In this document: positions 1 to 6,699 of the stretch, in pieces | How the letters are laid out: each line of letters begins with the position of its first letter | Numbering within the stretch: position 1 is the stretch's first letter | Assembly (NCBI GenBank): GCA_000695745.1 | Contig: ASHK01000110.1 | Location: 1 to 9,657 of the forward strand | Reading direction: 5' to 3' | Origin: Vibrio madracius | GTDB taxonomy: Bacteria; Pseudomonadota; Gammaproteobacteria; Enterobacterales; Vibrionaceae | Length of the DNA stretch: 9,657 bases | Notes under the pieces: generated by a model | Databases searched by the model: none | What the model was told of the DNA's origin: nothing | Seen by the model: the letters and a program-made list of their open reading frames with translations, nothing else | Program-made: the position numbers and the translations under genes

Positions 1-64
1 ATGGGGCGATGATTGAACTCAAGCTTAACGATAGAACAGTTAGTGCAAGCAATGGTTTTTTCAT
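1..64 (-). CDS. degQ: DegQ periplasmic serine protease, N-terminal signal peptide only (partial)
   Basis: Only the first 21-22 codons are inside the window; the gene continues past base 1. Read on the minus strand they give a Lys-Lys positive end, a hydrophobic core (LLALTVLSLSLSS) and an approach to a cleavage site: a Sec signal peptide. DegQ is a trypsin-like serine protease/chaperone of the periplasm (HtrA family) that degrades misfolded envelope proteins. The catalytic and PDZ domains lie outside, so the assignment rests on the signal peptide plus the position beside zapG, where degQ-degS sit in gammaproteobacteria. Two ATG codons are adjacent (67 and 64). The ribosome binding site GAGGAG is 4 bases from the first and 7 from the second, so 64 is preferred. 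A sigma-E-like promoter lies directly upstream. It could be another HtrA paralogue. Confidence 0.72.
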   Translation of the reverse strand, partial: MKKPLLALTVLSLSLSSIIAP

Positions 65-94
65 CATAAAACTCCTCTATGGACCAGTAAGGAT

Positions 95-122
95 TATGAC
101 TCAACGAATGGTGTAAAGTTCC
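95..122 (-). promoter_or_regulatory. Sigma-E (RpoE)-type promoter of degQ
   Basis: On the minus strand GGAACTT (122-116), an exact match to the known sigma-E -35 element, is followed after 16 bases by TCATA (99-95), close to the TCAAA/TCTGA type -10. The predicted start is near 88, giving a leader of about 24 bases that includes the GAGGAG ribosome binding site. A sigma-70 -10 (CATAAT) overlaps but has no fitting -35. E. coli degP has such a promoter. Seen directly; use by RpoE is inferred. Confidence 0.6.
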
Positions 123-127
123 ACTTG

Positions 128-166
128 AAAAAATGAAACGGCCAGCAAATTTTGCATTGCTGGCCG
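128..166 (-). terminator. Factor-independent terminator of zapG
   Basis: A perfect 10-bp stem (139-148 with 157-166, core GGCCAGCAA/TTGCTGGCC) with an 8-base loop starts 13 bases after the zapG stop. On the minus strand it is followed by TTTCATTTTTT (138-128). It separates zapG from degQ just ahead of the sigma-E-like promoter. Confidence 0.8.
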
Positions 167-178
167 ACTAGTTAAAGG

Positions 179-634
179 TTACGAAGCTTTGGCGGTTACG
201 GGGTCTGGTGATACCGCGTGTGGTGCATCGATGACTTCTTTCTTTTCTTCCCTGAGAAGCCCTGTTGCGCCGTTAACGTAGTCTTTGGGCGGCTCTTCAC
301 TGCTGGCGTCATGAGAGGTATCGACGTTGTGCTCAGCAATTTTTTTGATGAATGGGTTGTCTTGCTCAGGTAAGTTTGGCAACAGCTCAGAAGAGGTTTT
401 TGCCATATGTTGATAAAGTTTGGTGTAATCTTTCCCCAATGTATCTAGCATCTCCGCCGTTTGAGCGAAGTGATCAGACAGTTCTTGACGCTGTTGCTCC
501 AGTGCAAACTTTGCGGACTCAAGGTCTTTTTGGATGGTCTTTTGTTTCTTGTATTGTGGAGTAGTCAGTCGAGAAATCACAATTCCTAGAATAGCACCAA
601 CTAGCAAGCCGACAATGGCATATATCCAAGGCAT
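179..634 (-). CDS. zapG: ZapG / YhcB (DUF1043) inner-membrane coiled-coil protein
   Basis: 151 residues. Residues 3-23 are one hydrophobic segment with small-residue spacing (IVGLLVGAILGIV), an N-terminal membrane anchor. Residues about 28-80 are rich in Lys, Glu and Gln with the heptad look of a coiled coil. The tail from about 85 is polar, acidic and low-complexity, ending in Ala/Pro/Val-rich sequence. This matches the YhcB/ZapG family, known to take part in coordinating cell division and envelope growth in gammaproteobacteria. The ATG at 634 has AGGAG five bases upstream. It is divergent from zapE across a 140-base gap and precedes degQ on the same strand, as in E. coli. Its own terminator lies at 128-166. 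The reading frame is intact. Confidence 0.88.
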   Translation of the reverse strand: MPWIYAIVGLLVGAILGIVISRLTTPQYKKQKTIQKDLESAKFALEQQRQELSDHFAQTAEMLDTLGKDYTKLYQHMAKTSSELLPNLPEQDNPFIKKIAEHNVDTSHDASSEEPPKDYVNGATGLLREEKKEVIDAPHAVSPDPVTAKAS

Positions 635-663
635 AACAGCTCCTTTATAATGTTTATTAACAT

Positions 664-708
664 GTGCGTTACCAAGCGGTTACACACGTCGTTTAGCCAT
701 GTTACTAT
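664..708 (+). promoter_or_regulatory. Putative zapE promoter overlapped by an imperfect dyad
   Basis: TACTAT (703-708) preceded by TGT gives an extended -10; the expected -35 position, TTACAC (680-685), is weak, with a 17-base spacer. An imperfect inverted repeat, GTGCGTTACC (664-673) / GGTTACACAC (678-687), pairing at 8 of 10 positions around AAGC, overlaps the -35 and could be an operator shared with zapG. The assignment is tentative. Confidence 0.33.
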
Positions 709-774
709 GAGAATTCAAGCCAATAAAGCAAAATACGCTAATAATAACAGTTGGATCAGTGTTGCGAGTTATCC

Positions 775-1879
775 ATGACGCCCATAGAAAAATACAATAT
801 AGATATTGAAACAAATGGTTTCCAAAGCGACCCTGCGCAGAGAGTTGCTGTAGAAGCTTTAGACCGTCTGCATCATGAATTTATCGATTATTTGAACTTC
901 GAAGTGCCGCCGCTCAGTATGATGCAAAAGCTATTGGGAAAATCACCTGAACAGGCTATTCCCCCACAAGGGTTATACTTTTGGGGAGGAGTAGGGCGCG
1001 GTAAAACCTATTTAATGGATGCCTTTTTACGACAGTTTACCGATGTCGCAGAAAATGCGGGTTCATTTTCATCGTTTCATGTATCGAGTTCATGATGAAC
1101 TCAAGCAGCTAGGGGATGTACAAGACCCTCTAGAGCAAGTGGCCGATATCTTTGCCGCCGAAGCCAAAATTATCTGCTTTGACGAATTTTATGTTTCTGA
1201 CATCACGGATGCCATGATTCTCGCAACCTTATTACAAGCTCTATTTAAACGAGGTGTAGTACTGGTGGCAACATCAAATATTCCGCCCGAAAATCTTTAT
1301 CGAAATGGACTGCAGCGTGCAAGGTTCCTTCCTGCTATTACTATGATTGAAAAAAACTGTCATGTGCTTAACGTTGATAGTGGCATCGATTACCGATTGA
1401 GAACCTTAGAACAGGCAGAAATCTATCATTATCCTTTAGACGCAGCGGCCCATGCCAATCTAAAGCGTTACTTTAGCCAGTTGGCCACAGAGGAACGCAC
1501 CCAAGGGCGCTCTATCGATATCAACCATCGTGATATTGAAGTGATAGCTTCTACTGACGGTGTTCTTTATGCCACTTTTGCACAGCTATGCCAGACGATG
1601 CGCAGTCAAAATGACTACATTGAAATGTCGAGAATTTATCACACGGTCTTATTGGCGGATGTAAAGCAAATGGATGCCAGACTAGATGATGCAGCAAGGC
1701 GCTTTATTGCTTTAGTTGACGAGTTTTATGAACGAAAAGTGAAATTGATCATTTCTGCTGAGGTTGCGCTGGAAGATATCTATACTCAAGGTCAGCTTGA
1801 GTTTGAATTTAAGCGTTGTATTTCGAGATTAACCGAGATGCAAAGCCATGAGTATTTGGCATCCGAGCACTTGGTCTGA
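775..1879 (+). CDS. zapE: ZapE, AFG1-type cell-division ATPase; frame broken by one extra T
   Basis: ZapE is a cytoplasmic P-loop ATPase that acts at the Z ring and is needed under division stress. The reading frame is split: 775-1028 in one frame and about 1024-1879 in the next. Removing one T from the run TTTTT (1024-1028) yields a continuous 367-residue protein, the usual family length. The rebuilt protein has Walker A GGVGRGKT (71-78), Walker B ICFDEF (133-138), the VSDITDAM segment after it, a sensor-like TSN (166-168) and the typical C-terminus EFKRCISRLTEMQS. The ATG at 775 (MTPIEKYN) is preferred over an in-frame TTG at 751; its ribosome binding site (GCGAG) is weak. All catalytic parts are present, so a sequencing error is more likely than a true pseudogene. 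If the extra T is real, the product would be about 107 residues and inactive. Confidence 0.88.
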
Positions 1880-1908
1880 GGTTTTTGCCAATTTTGTCCA
1901 AAAATAGA

Positions 1909-1936
1909 TGATTTTTTCTGCGAGCTTCTCTATAAT
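1909..1936 (+). promoter_or_regulatory. Promoter of the rplM-rpsI operon
   Basis: A perfect TATAAT (1931-1936) lies 145 bases before rplM. The -35 is poor (TGATTT, 1909-1914, 16-base spacer). The following stretch CCTGCGACC is GC-rich, like the discriminators of growth-rate and stringent-controlled ribosomal promoters (inference). The start is expected near 1943. Confidence 0.6.
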
Positions 1937-1942
1937 CCTGCG

Positions 1943-2080
1943 ACCCACCGTTACTGCAGGCTAGTTTCTTTGAAACATTTAGCCGAGAGTTTCAACACTC
2001 GAAGGGGTGATGTATGGGCTCTTAGACAGTGGGAGCGAAAGCTCCTTAAGTGTAAATTTAATTAACGGGTTATTATTAGC
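1943..2080 (+). promoter_or_regulatory. rplM leader with hairpins, candidate L13 autoregulatory region
   Basis: The predicted leader of about 138 bases holds a GNRA-loop hairpin, GGAGC-GAAA-GCTCC (2032-2045), and a weaker one, GAGT/ACTC (1987-2000). The rplM start has no strong ribosome binding site (only CGGG, 16 bases away). In E. coli the rplM-rpsI operon is repressed by its own product L13 acting on the mRNA leader. Whether this leader acts the same way is inferred. Confidence 0.4.
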
Positions 2081-2509
2081 ATGAAAACTTTCGTTGCTAA
2101 ACCAGAAACTGTAAAACGCGACTGGTACGTTGTAGACGCTGAAGGTAAAACTCTTGGCCGTCTAGCAAGTGAAATTGCATCTCGCCTACGTGGCAAACAT
2201 AAAGCTGAATACACTCCACACGTTGACACTGGTGATTACATCATCGTTGTAAACGCGGAGAAAGTTACTGTAACTGGTAACAAGGCTAAGAACAAAGTTT
2301 ACTACCGTCACTCTGAGTTCCCAGGTGGCCTAAAATCAATCACTTTCGAAAAGCTGATTGATCGTAAGCCTGAAATGGCTCTTGAGCTAGCGGTTAAAGG
2401 TATGCTACCACGTGGTCCTCTAGGCCGTGCTATGTACCGTAAGCTTAAAGTTTACGCTGGCGCTGAGCACAACCATGTTGCTCAACAACCACAAGTACTA
2501 GACATCTAA
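2081..2509 (+). CDS. rplM: 50S ribosomal protein L13
   Basis: 142 residues, the standard length of L13. It begins [20 protein letters not shown] and carries the family stretches [30 protein letters not shown] and, near the end, [12 protein letters not shown]13 is an early assembly protein of the large ribosomal subunit that binds 23S rRNA. The start ATG lacks a good Shine-Dalgarno sequence, which would fit translational control by the leader. Codon use is biased toward common codons, as in highly expressed genes. rpsI follows after 15 bases in the same transcript. The frame is intact. Confidence 0.98.
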   Translation: MKTFVAKPETVKRDWYVVDAEGKTLGRLASEIASRLRGKHKAEYTPHVDTGDYIIVVNAEKVTVTGNKAKNKVYYRHSEFPGGLKSITFEKLIDRKPEMALELAVKGMLPRGPLGRAMYRKLKVYAGAEHNHVAQQPQVLDI

Positions 2510-2524
2510 TCGGGGATTTCGAAA

Positions 2525-2917
2525 ATGGCAGAGAATCAATACTACGGCACTGGCCGTCGCAAAAGCTCAGCTGCTCGTGTTTTCATTAAACCAGGCACTG
2601 GCAACATCGTAGTTAACAAGCGTGATCTAGAGACTTACTTCGGTCGCGAAACTTCTTGCATGGTAGTTCGTCAGCCTCTTGAGCTAACTGAACTAACTGA
2701 GAAGCTAGACCTATTCGTTACTGTTAAAGGTGGCGGTATTTCTGGTCAAGCAGGTGCTATCCGTCACGGTATCACTCGCGCGCTAATGGAATACGATGAG
2801 ACTCTACGTCCTGCTCTACGTGCAGCTGGCTACGTTACTCGCGACGCTCGTTGCGTTGAACGTAAGAAAGTTGGTCTACGTAAAGCACGTCGTCGTCCAC
2901 AGTTCTCTAAGCGTTAA
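2525..2917 (+). CDS. rpsI: 30S ribosomal protein S9
   Basis: 130 residues, standard for S9. The family signature is clear: [15 protein letters not shown] at the start, [19 protein letters not shown] in the middle and the basic tail [12 protein letters not shown], whose last residues reach into the ribosomal P site. The ATG at 2525 follows a GGGGA ribosome binding site, 15 bases after the rplM stop, so the two are cotranscribed. A UUCG-loop hairpin and then a strong terminator follow the gene. Confidence 0.98.
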   Translation: MAENQYYGTGRRKSSAARVFIKPGTGNIVVNKRDLETYFGRETSCMVVRQPLELTELTEKLDLFVTVKGGGISGQAGAIRHGITRALMEYDETLRPALRAAGYVTRDARCVERKKVGLRKARRRPQFSKR

Positions 2918-2946
2918 TTTTCTCCTTATCGAGAAGATTGTGCTTT

Positions 2947-2960
2947 CCAGTTTCGACTGG
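2947..2960 (+). other. UUCG-tetraloop hairpin after rpsI
   Basis: CCAGT-TTCG-ACTGG forms a perfect 5-bp stem with a very stable UUCG loop, 29 bases after the rpsI stop and 10 bases before the terminator stem. No T-run follows it, so it is not itself a terminator; it may protect the mRNA 3' end (inference). Confidence 0.55.
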
Positions 2961-2970
2961 ATTGTGGATC

Positions 2971-3006
2971 AAAAAGCTCAGCCTTATGGCTGGGCTTTTT
3001 GTTTTT
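2971..3006 (+). terminator. Terminator of rplM-rpsI
   Basis: AAAAAGCTCAGCC (2971-2983) pairs with GGCTGGGCTTTTT (2988-3000) around the loop TTAT, with a single G-U pair, followed by G and five more Ts. It is a strong factor-independent terminator; the flanking A-run makes it potentially two-way. Confidence 0.92.
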
Positions 3007-3380
3007 AACGCCAATCTAACCCCTCTAAATCCTTCAACTCCTCATAATAGAGTGGGCTTTTCTTCCCTTTTGTGAACTAGTAAGCGATTTCCTGCTATAG
3101 ATGTTACGAAAAGGTAGCTTTATCTTGTCAAAAAGTAGGGTTTTCTTTATCATTTGCTATCAAATAAATACAACTAAAATTCGTATTTTGTTAGCCATGC
3201 TCTGCTGGTCGGAATCGATGTCTGAGCTGACTCAAGTAGCCAAAATAATAAAACAGATTTGGTTCGTTCAATTCAAGGAAAATAACCCAAGGAATGGTTC
3301 CCCGTACGGTTATTTAACATGAAAGAGCAACTTGGATTCGCTCGGTATTGACCCAAAGGAGCAAATGGGAGAAATGTTGG
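3007..3380 (+). other. 374-base gap before petA: promoter and leader, no gene seen
   Basis: This AT-rich stretch has no credible gene; the only sizeable reading frame (3101-3322) has no family resemblance. It holds a likely promoter (3125-3153), another extended -10 (TGCTATAGA, 3093-3101) and, just before petA, a possible stem AAATAACC (3280-3287) / GGTTATTT (3308-3315) enclosing a small hairpin GGAA-TGG-TTCC (3291-3301). Confidence 0.6.
3125..3153 (+). promoter_or_regulatory. Likely petABC promoter
   Basis: TTGTCA (3125-3130), a 17-base spacer and TATCAT (3148-3153) form the best sigma-70 match in the gap. The start would be near 3160, giving a leader of about 220 bases before petA. Confidence 0.5.
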
Positions 3381-3970
3381 ATGAGCAATGCGCCTTTAAA
3401 TAACGGTCGCAGGCGTTTCCTTACTGCTACAACTGCGGTTGTGGGTGGTTTGGGAGCAGCTGCAGTCGCCGTTCCTTTTATTAAATCTTGGAACCCAAGT
3501 GCCAAAGCTAAAGCTGCTGGAGCCCTGTTGAGGTGGAAGTCAGCAAGCTCGAAGAAGGCCAAATGGTCCGTGTCGAATGGCAAGGTAAACCGGTTTGGAT
3601 CGTACGTCGAGCACAGTCAGTTTTGGACAACCTGACAACTATCGATGGTCAACTACGAGACCCTAACTCTGTAGAAGAGCAGCAGCCAGAATATGCACAA
3701 AACGAATTCCGCTCAATTAAACCCGAGTATTTTGTTGCGGTTGGTTTTTGTACTCACCTAGGATGTTCACCTACCTATCTACCAGACACTTTTAGTGAAC
3801 AAGTTCAAGGTGTGCGTTCTGGTTTCTTCTGTCCATGTCACGGTTCTAAGTTCGACATGGCAGGACGTGTATTCCAGAGTGTTCCCGCACCACTAAACCT
3901 AGTGGTCCCTAAACATATGTATTTGAGTGATACGAAGATACTCATTGGTGTTGATGAGGGGGATGCATAA
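3381..3970 (+). CDS. petA: Rieske iron-sulfur subunit of cytochrome bc1; frame broken by one missing C
   Basis: This subunit carries electrons from quinol to cytochrome c1 on the periplasmic side. The frame is broken at CCC (3523-3525): restoring one C gives GAPVEVEVSKLEEG and a continuous 196-residue protein. Start: ATG 3381 with GGGAG nine bases upstream. Residues 10-13 (RRRF), followed by a hydrophobic stretch to about 35, form a twin-arginine signal anchor, as is usual for Rieske proteins exported folded. The cluster motifs are complete: CTHLGC (C124, H126, C129) and CPCHG (C151, C153, H154); C124, H126, C151 and H154 bind the 2Fe-2S cluster, and C129/C153 form the disulfide. The stop TAA overlaps the petB ATG by one base. 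Intact motifs on both sides of the break suggest a sequencing error. Confidence 0.92.
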
Positions 3971-5235
3971 TGCAAGCGTTACTTGATTGGGTAGAAAAAC
4001 GTATACCAGCGATGAATGCTTATAAAAAGCATTTATCTGAATACCCGATGCCGAAGAACTTCAACTTTTGGTATCTATTTGGCTCTTTGGCCATGCTTGT
4101 TCTTGTTAACCAGATCCTTACCGGTATTTGGCTAACCATGAACTACGTGCCTTCAGGTGAGGGCGCATTTGCCTCTGTTGAATACATCATGCGCGATGTG
4201 GAATACGGCTGGCTACTTCGTTATATGCACTCTACAGGTGCTTCAGCATTCTTCGTCGTTGTTTATCTTCATATGTTCCGTGGCCTTATTTACGGTTCAT
4301 ATCAAAAGCCTCGTGAGCTGTTGTGGGTCTTCGGCATGCTCATCTTCCTAGTACTAATGGCAGAAGCGTTCATGGGCTATTTGTTACCATGGGGTCAAAT
4401 GTCATACTGGGGCGCACAGGTAATCATTTCACTATTTGGTGCTATTCCTGTCATTGGTGATGATCTAACGCTTTGGATTCGTGGTGACTACATTATCTCA
4501 GGAGCGACGCTCAACCGCTTCTTTGCTTTGCATGTTATCGCACTGCCTATCGTGCTACTTCTTCTTATCGTTCTTCACGTATTGGCCCTTCACGAAGTGG
4601 GTTCAAACAACCCTGATGGTATCGAGACTAAGCTACCAAAAGGAACAATGGGAGACGATTATAAAACTCAGTTTAAGTTCCACGACTACTACAGTAAGAA
4701 ATACGACATCATCGACTCTATCCCATTCCATCCGTATGGAACTGTCAAAGATATGGTCGGTATTGCAGGCTTCTTCTTCCTATTCTGTTATGTGTTGTTC
4801 TTCAACCCAGAAATGGGCGGCTACTTCCTTGAGCCACCTAACTTTGAAGCAGCAAACCCTCTGAAAACACCGGAGCACATTGCCCCTGTATGGTATTTCA
4901 CGCCGTTCTACGCGATTCTTCGTGCCGTACCAGATAAGCTACTCGGTGTTGTGGCAATGGGATTGTCGATTGTTTTCCTATTCCTACTACCATGGTTTGA
5001 CCGTTGTAAAGTACGCTCTTATCGCTACAGAAGTAAGATTCACCTACTGAACATTATCCAGTTCACCATTAGCTTTATCGCTTTGGGTATTCTTGGTGCG
5101 TTACCGGCAACGCCAACGTATACACTACTGGCTCAGATCTTCAGTTTAGGTTACTTCATGTTCTTCATTTTGCTTTATTTCTATAGTAAGAATGAAAAAA
5201 CTAAGCCATTGCCAGAGAGGGTGACGTTCAAATGA
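3970..5235 (+). CDS. petB: Cytochrome b subunit of cytochrome bc1
   Basis: 421 residues, intact. This is the membrane core of complex III, with two b hemes and the quinol-oxidising (Qo) and quinone-reducing (Qi) sites. Eight or so hydrophobic helices are visible. Candidate heme ligands are H87/H101 in one helix and H188/H203 in another, the second pair having 14 residues between them instead of the 13 of mitochondrial cytochrome b. GYLLPWGQMSYWGA (136-149) is the conserved Qo-site segment. The Qo-loop motif is PVWY (306-309) where mitochondria have PEWY; this variant is known in beta- and gammaproteobacteria. Its length is that of a fused b6-plus-subunit-IV protein, so no separate subunit is expected. 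It starts within the petA stop and overlaps petC by four bases (ATGA), implying translational coupling. Confidence 0.96.
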   Translation: MQALLDWVEKRIPAMNAYKKHLSEYPMPKNFNFWYLFGSLAMLVLVNQILTGIWLTMNYVPSGEGAFASVEYIMRDVEYGWLLRYMHSTGASAFFVVVYLHMFRGLIYGSYQKPRELLWVFGMLIFLVLMAEAFMGYLLPWGQMSYWGAQVIISLFGAIPVIGDDLTLWIRGDYIISGATLNRFFALHVIALPIVLLLLIVLHVLALHEVGSNNPDGIETKLPKGTMGDDYKTQFKFHDYYSKKYDIIDSIPFHPYGTVKDMVGIAGFFFLFCYVLFFNPEMGGYFLEPPNFEAANPLKTPEHIAPVWYFTPFYAILRAVPDKLLGVVAMGLSIVFLFLLPWFDRCKVRSYRYRSKIHLLNIIQFTISFIALGILGALPATPTYTLLAQIFSLGYFMFFILLYFYSKNEKTKPLPERVTFK

Positions 5236-5969
5236 AAAAGTGGATTGTAGTACTTTTCGCATTGCTGCCTTCTTTAGCATTAGCTGCTGGTGGTAATGTT
5301 CATCTAGATAAAGCAAACAATGATTTGAGTGATCAAGCATCACTTCAAAATGGCGCAAAGCTATTTATGAACTACTGCTTTGCGTGTCACTCGACCCAAT
5401 ATCAACGTTATGAGCGAGTCGCTAATGACCTAGGTATTCCTGTCGACCTAGCTAAAGAGAATTCTGGTCTTTGACCCAGAAGCGAAGATAGGTGACTTGA
5501 TGGTGAATGCGATGCCACAGAAGCAAGCTGCGGCTTGGTTCGGTGCTGCGCCGCCAGATCTGACTCTTGTTGCACGTGTTCGTGGGGTAGATTGGTTATA
5601 TACTATCTGCGTTCTTTCTACGTCGACCCGAGCCGTCCATTTGGTGTGAATAATGTCACGTTCCCGAATGTCGGTATGCCACATGTGCTTGAGGAACTTC
5701 AAGGTATTCCAACACCTATCTACGAAACGCAAGTCGTTGATGGTGAAGAAGTTCAAGTGGTTGTTGGTACGGAAACGAATGGCCGTGGTGAACTCAGTCC
5801 GAGTGAATATGATGATGCAGTTCGCGATTTAGTGAACTTCCTAGAGTATTCTGGTGACCCTGTGAAACTTGAGCGTCACGCTTTAGGTTGGTGGGTGATG
5901 GGATTCCTAGTCATTTTCACGATTGTGGTTGTGTTGCTCAAGAAAGAGTATTGGCGTGATGTACACTAA
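5232..5969 (+). CDS. petC: Cytochrome c1; frame broken twice by compensating single-base changes
   Basis: Cytochrome c1 takes electrons from the Rieske centre and passes them to soluble cytochrome c. The sequence opens with a Sec signal peptide (MKKWIVVLFALLPSLALA, cleavage about residue 19), then the covalent heme motif CFACH (C49, C52, H53). After residue 77 the frame is lost: an extra T near 5462-5463 shifts it, and a missing T near 5604 shifts it back. In between, the other frame reads FDPEAKIGDLMVNAMPQKQ and AAPPDLTLVARVRGVDWLYT, typical of the family; M94 is a possible heme ligand. Corrected, the protein has 245 residues and ends with a C-terminal membrane anchor (about 219-236) and KKEYWRDVH. 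Two compensating errors leave the total length unchanged. It overlaps petB by four bases and is the last gene of the operon. Confidence 0.9.
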
Positions 5970-5973
5970 TTGT

Positions 5974-5982
5974 GCTATAATC
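5974..5982 (+). promoter_or_regulatory. Extended -10 promoter between petC and sspA
   Basis: TGCTATAAT is a perfect extended -10, with a weak -35 (TTGGCG, 5952-5957, 19-base spacer) inside the petC end. A GC-rich stretch CTCGCGC follows. The predicted start, about 5989, lies upstream of the petC terminator, so the sspA message would have to read through that hairpin or end there. Confidence 0.5.
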
Positions 5983-6005
5983 TCGCGCTAATTCCAAATT
6001 TGTTC

Positions 6006-6036
6006 ACAATGGAGGCAACGCCTCCATTGTTTTTTT
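6006..6036 (+). terminator. Terminator of petABC, also lying in the sspA leader
   Basis: A perfect 11-bp stem, ACAATGGAGGC (6006-6016) / GCCTCCATTGT (6020-6030), with loop AAC is followed by six further Ts. It ends 21 bases before the sspA ATG and includes bases close to the sspA ribosome binding site region. Confidence 0.93.
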
Positions 6037-6057
6037 GTAAGTATCCCGGAGGGCTCC

Positions 6058-6693
6058 ATGGCTGTAGCTGCCAATAAACGTTCTGTGATGACTCTTTTTT
6101 CAAGTGCTACCGATTTATATAGCCATCAGGTTCGAATCGTTTTAGCAGAGAAAGGCGTCAGTGTTGAAGTTGAGTTAGTGGATGAAATGAACATCCCTGC
6201 TGAGCTTGCTGAGCTAAACCCTTATAAGACCGTTCCTACTTTGGTTGATCGTGAGCTAGCCCTTTACGACTCAAAAATCATTATGGAATATCTTGATGAG
6301 CGTTTCCCTCATCCGCCACTAATGCCGGTTTACCCAGTTGCACGTGGTAATAGCCGACTAATGATTTACCGCATTGAGCGTAACTGGTATACGCTAGCGG
6401 AAAAAGTCATGAAAGGTTCTGCTGAAGAATCTGAGGCTGCTCGCAATAAACTACGTAATGATCTTCTGACTCTTGCACCGATTTTTGCTGAGTACGAATA
6501 CTTCATGAGTGAAGAATTCAGCTTGATCGATTGCTACCTAGCACCACTACTATGGCGCTTACCTGAAATGGGTATCGAGCTAATTGGTCCTGGTTCTAAA
6601 GAGATCAAAGTTTATATGAATCGTGTCTTTGAACGTGATTCATTCCTTGCTTCACTAACTGAAGCTGAACGTGAGATGCGTTTGGTTCGCTAA
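6058..6693 (+). CDS. sspA: Stringent starvation protein A, RNA-polymerase-associated
   Basis: 211 residues, with a glutathione-transferase fold but, in the known family, no transferase activity. SspA binds RNA polymerase-sigma70 and alters transcription in stationary phase and stress. The sequence is close to the E. coli protein: MAVAANKRSVMTLFS, a thioredoxin-like N-domain with VPTLVDRELALYDSKIIMEYLDE, the surface triad P84-H85-P86 (important for function in E. coli) and the C-terminal FERDSFLASLTEAEREMRL. The ATG at 6058 follows a strong GGAGG site. sspB begins almost at once after the stop, so the two form an operon. The frame is intact. Confidence 0.97.
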   Translation: MAVAANKRSVMTLFSSATDLYSHQVRIVLAEKGVSVEVELVDEMNIPAELAELNPYKTVPTLVDRELALYDSKIIMEYLDERFPHPPLMPVYPVARGNSRLMIYRIERNWYTLAEKVMKGSAEESEAARNKLRNDLLTLAPIFAEYEYFMSEEFSLIDCYLAPLLWRLPEMGIELIGPGSKEIKVYMNRVFERDSFLASLTEAEREMRLVR

Positions 6694-6699
6694 GTGACC

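Noticed and set aside
647..675. Minus-strand TTGGTA-N17-CATTAT as the zapG promoter
   Set aside because: It would start transcription near 640, inside the ribosome binding site of zapG, leaving almost no leader.
751..774. TTG at 751 as the zapE start
   Set aside because: The added eight residues (DQCCELS and start) do not resemble the family; ATG at 775 fits better.
1019..1095. Programmed frameshifting in zapE, and likewise in petA, petC and pyk
   Set aside because: No slippery heptamer with a downstream structure was evident, these families are not known for it, and both directions of shift occur across four unrelated genes.
3101..3322. 73-residue plus-strand reading frame before petA
   Set aside because: No ribosome binding site or family resemblance, AT-driven composition, and it overlaps the predicted petA promoter and leader.
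5448..5756. 102-residue minus-strand frame opposite petC
   Set aside because: It is antisense to conserved cytochrome c1 codons; no independent support.
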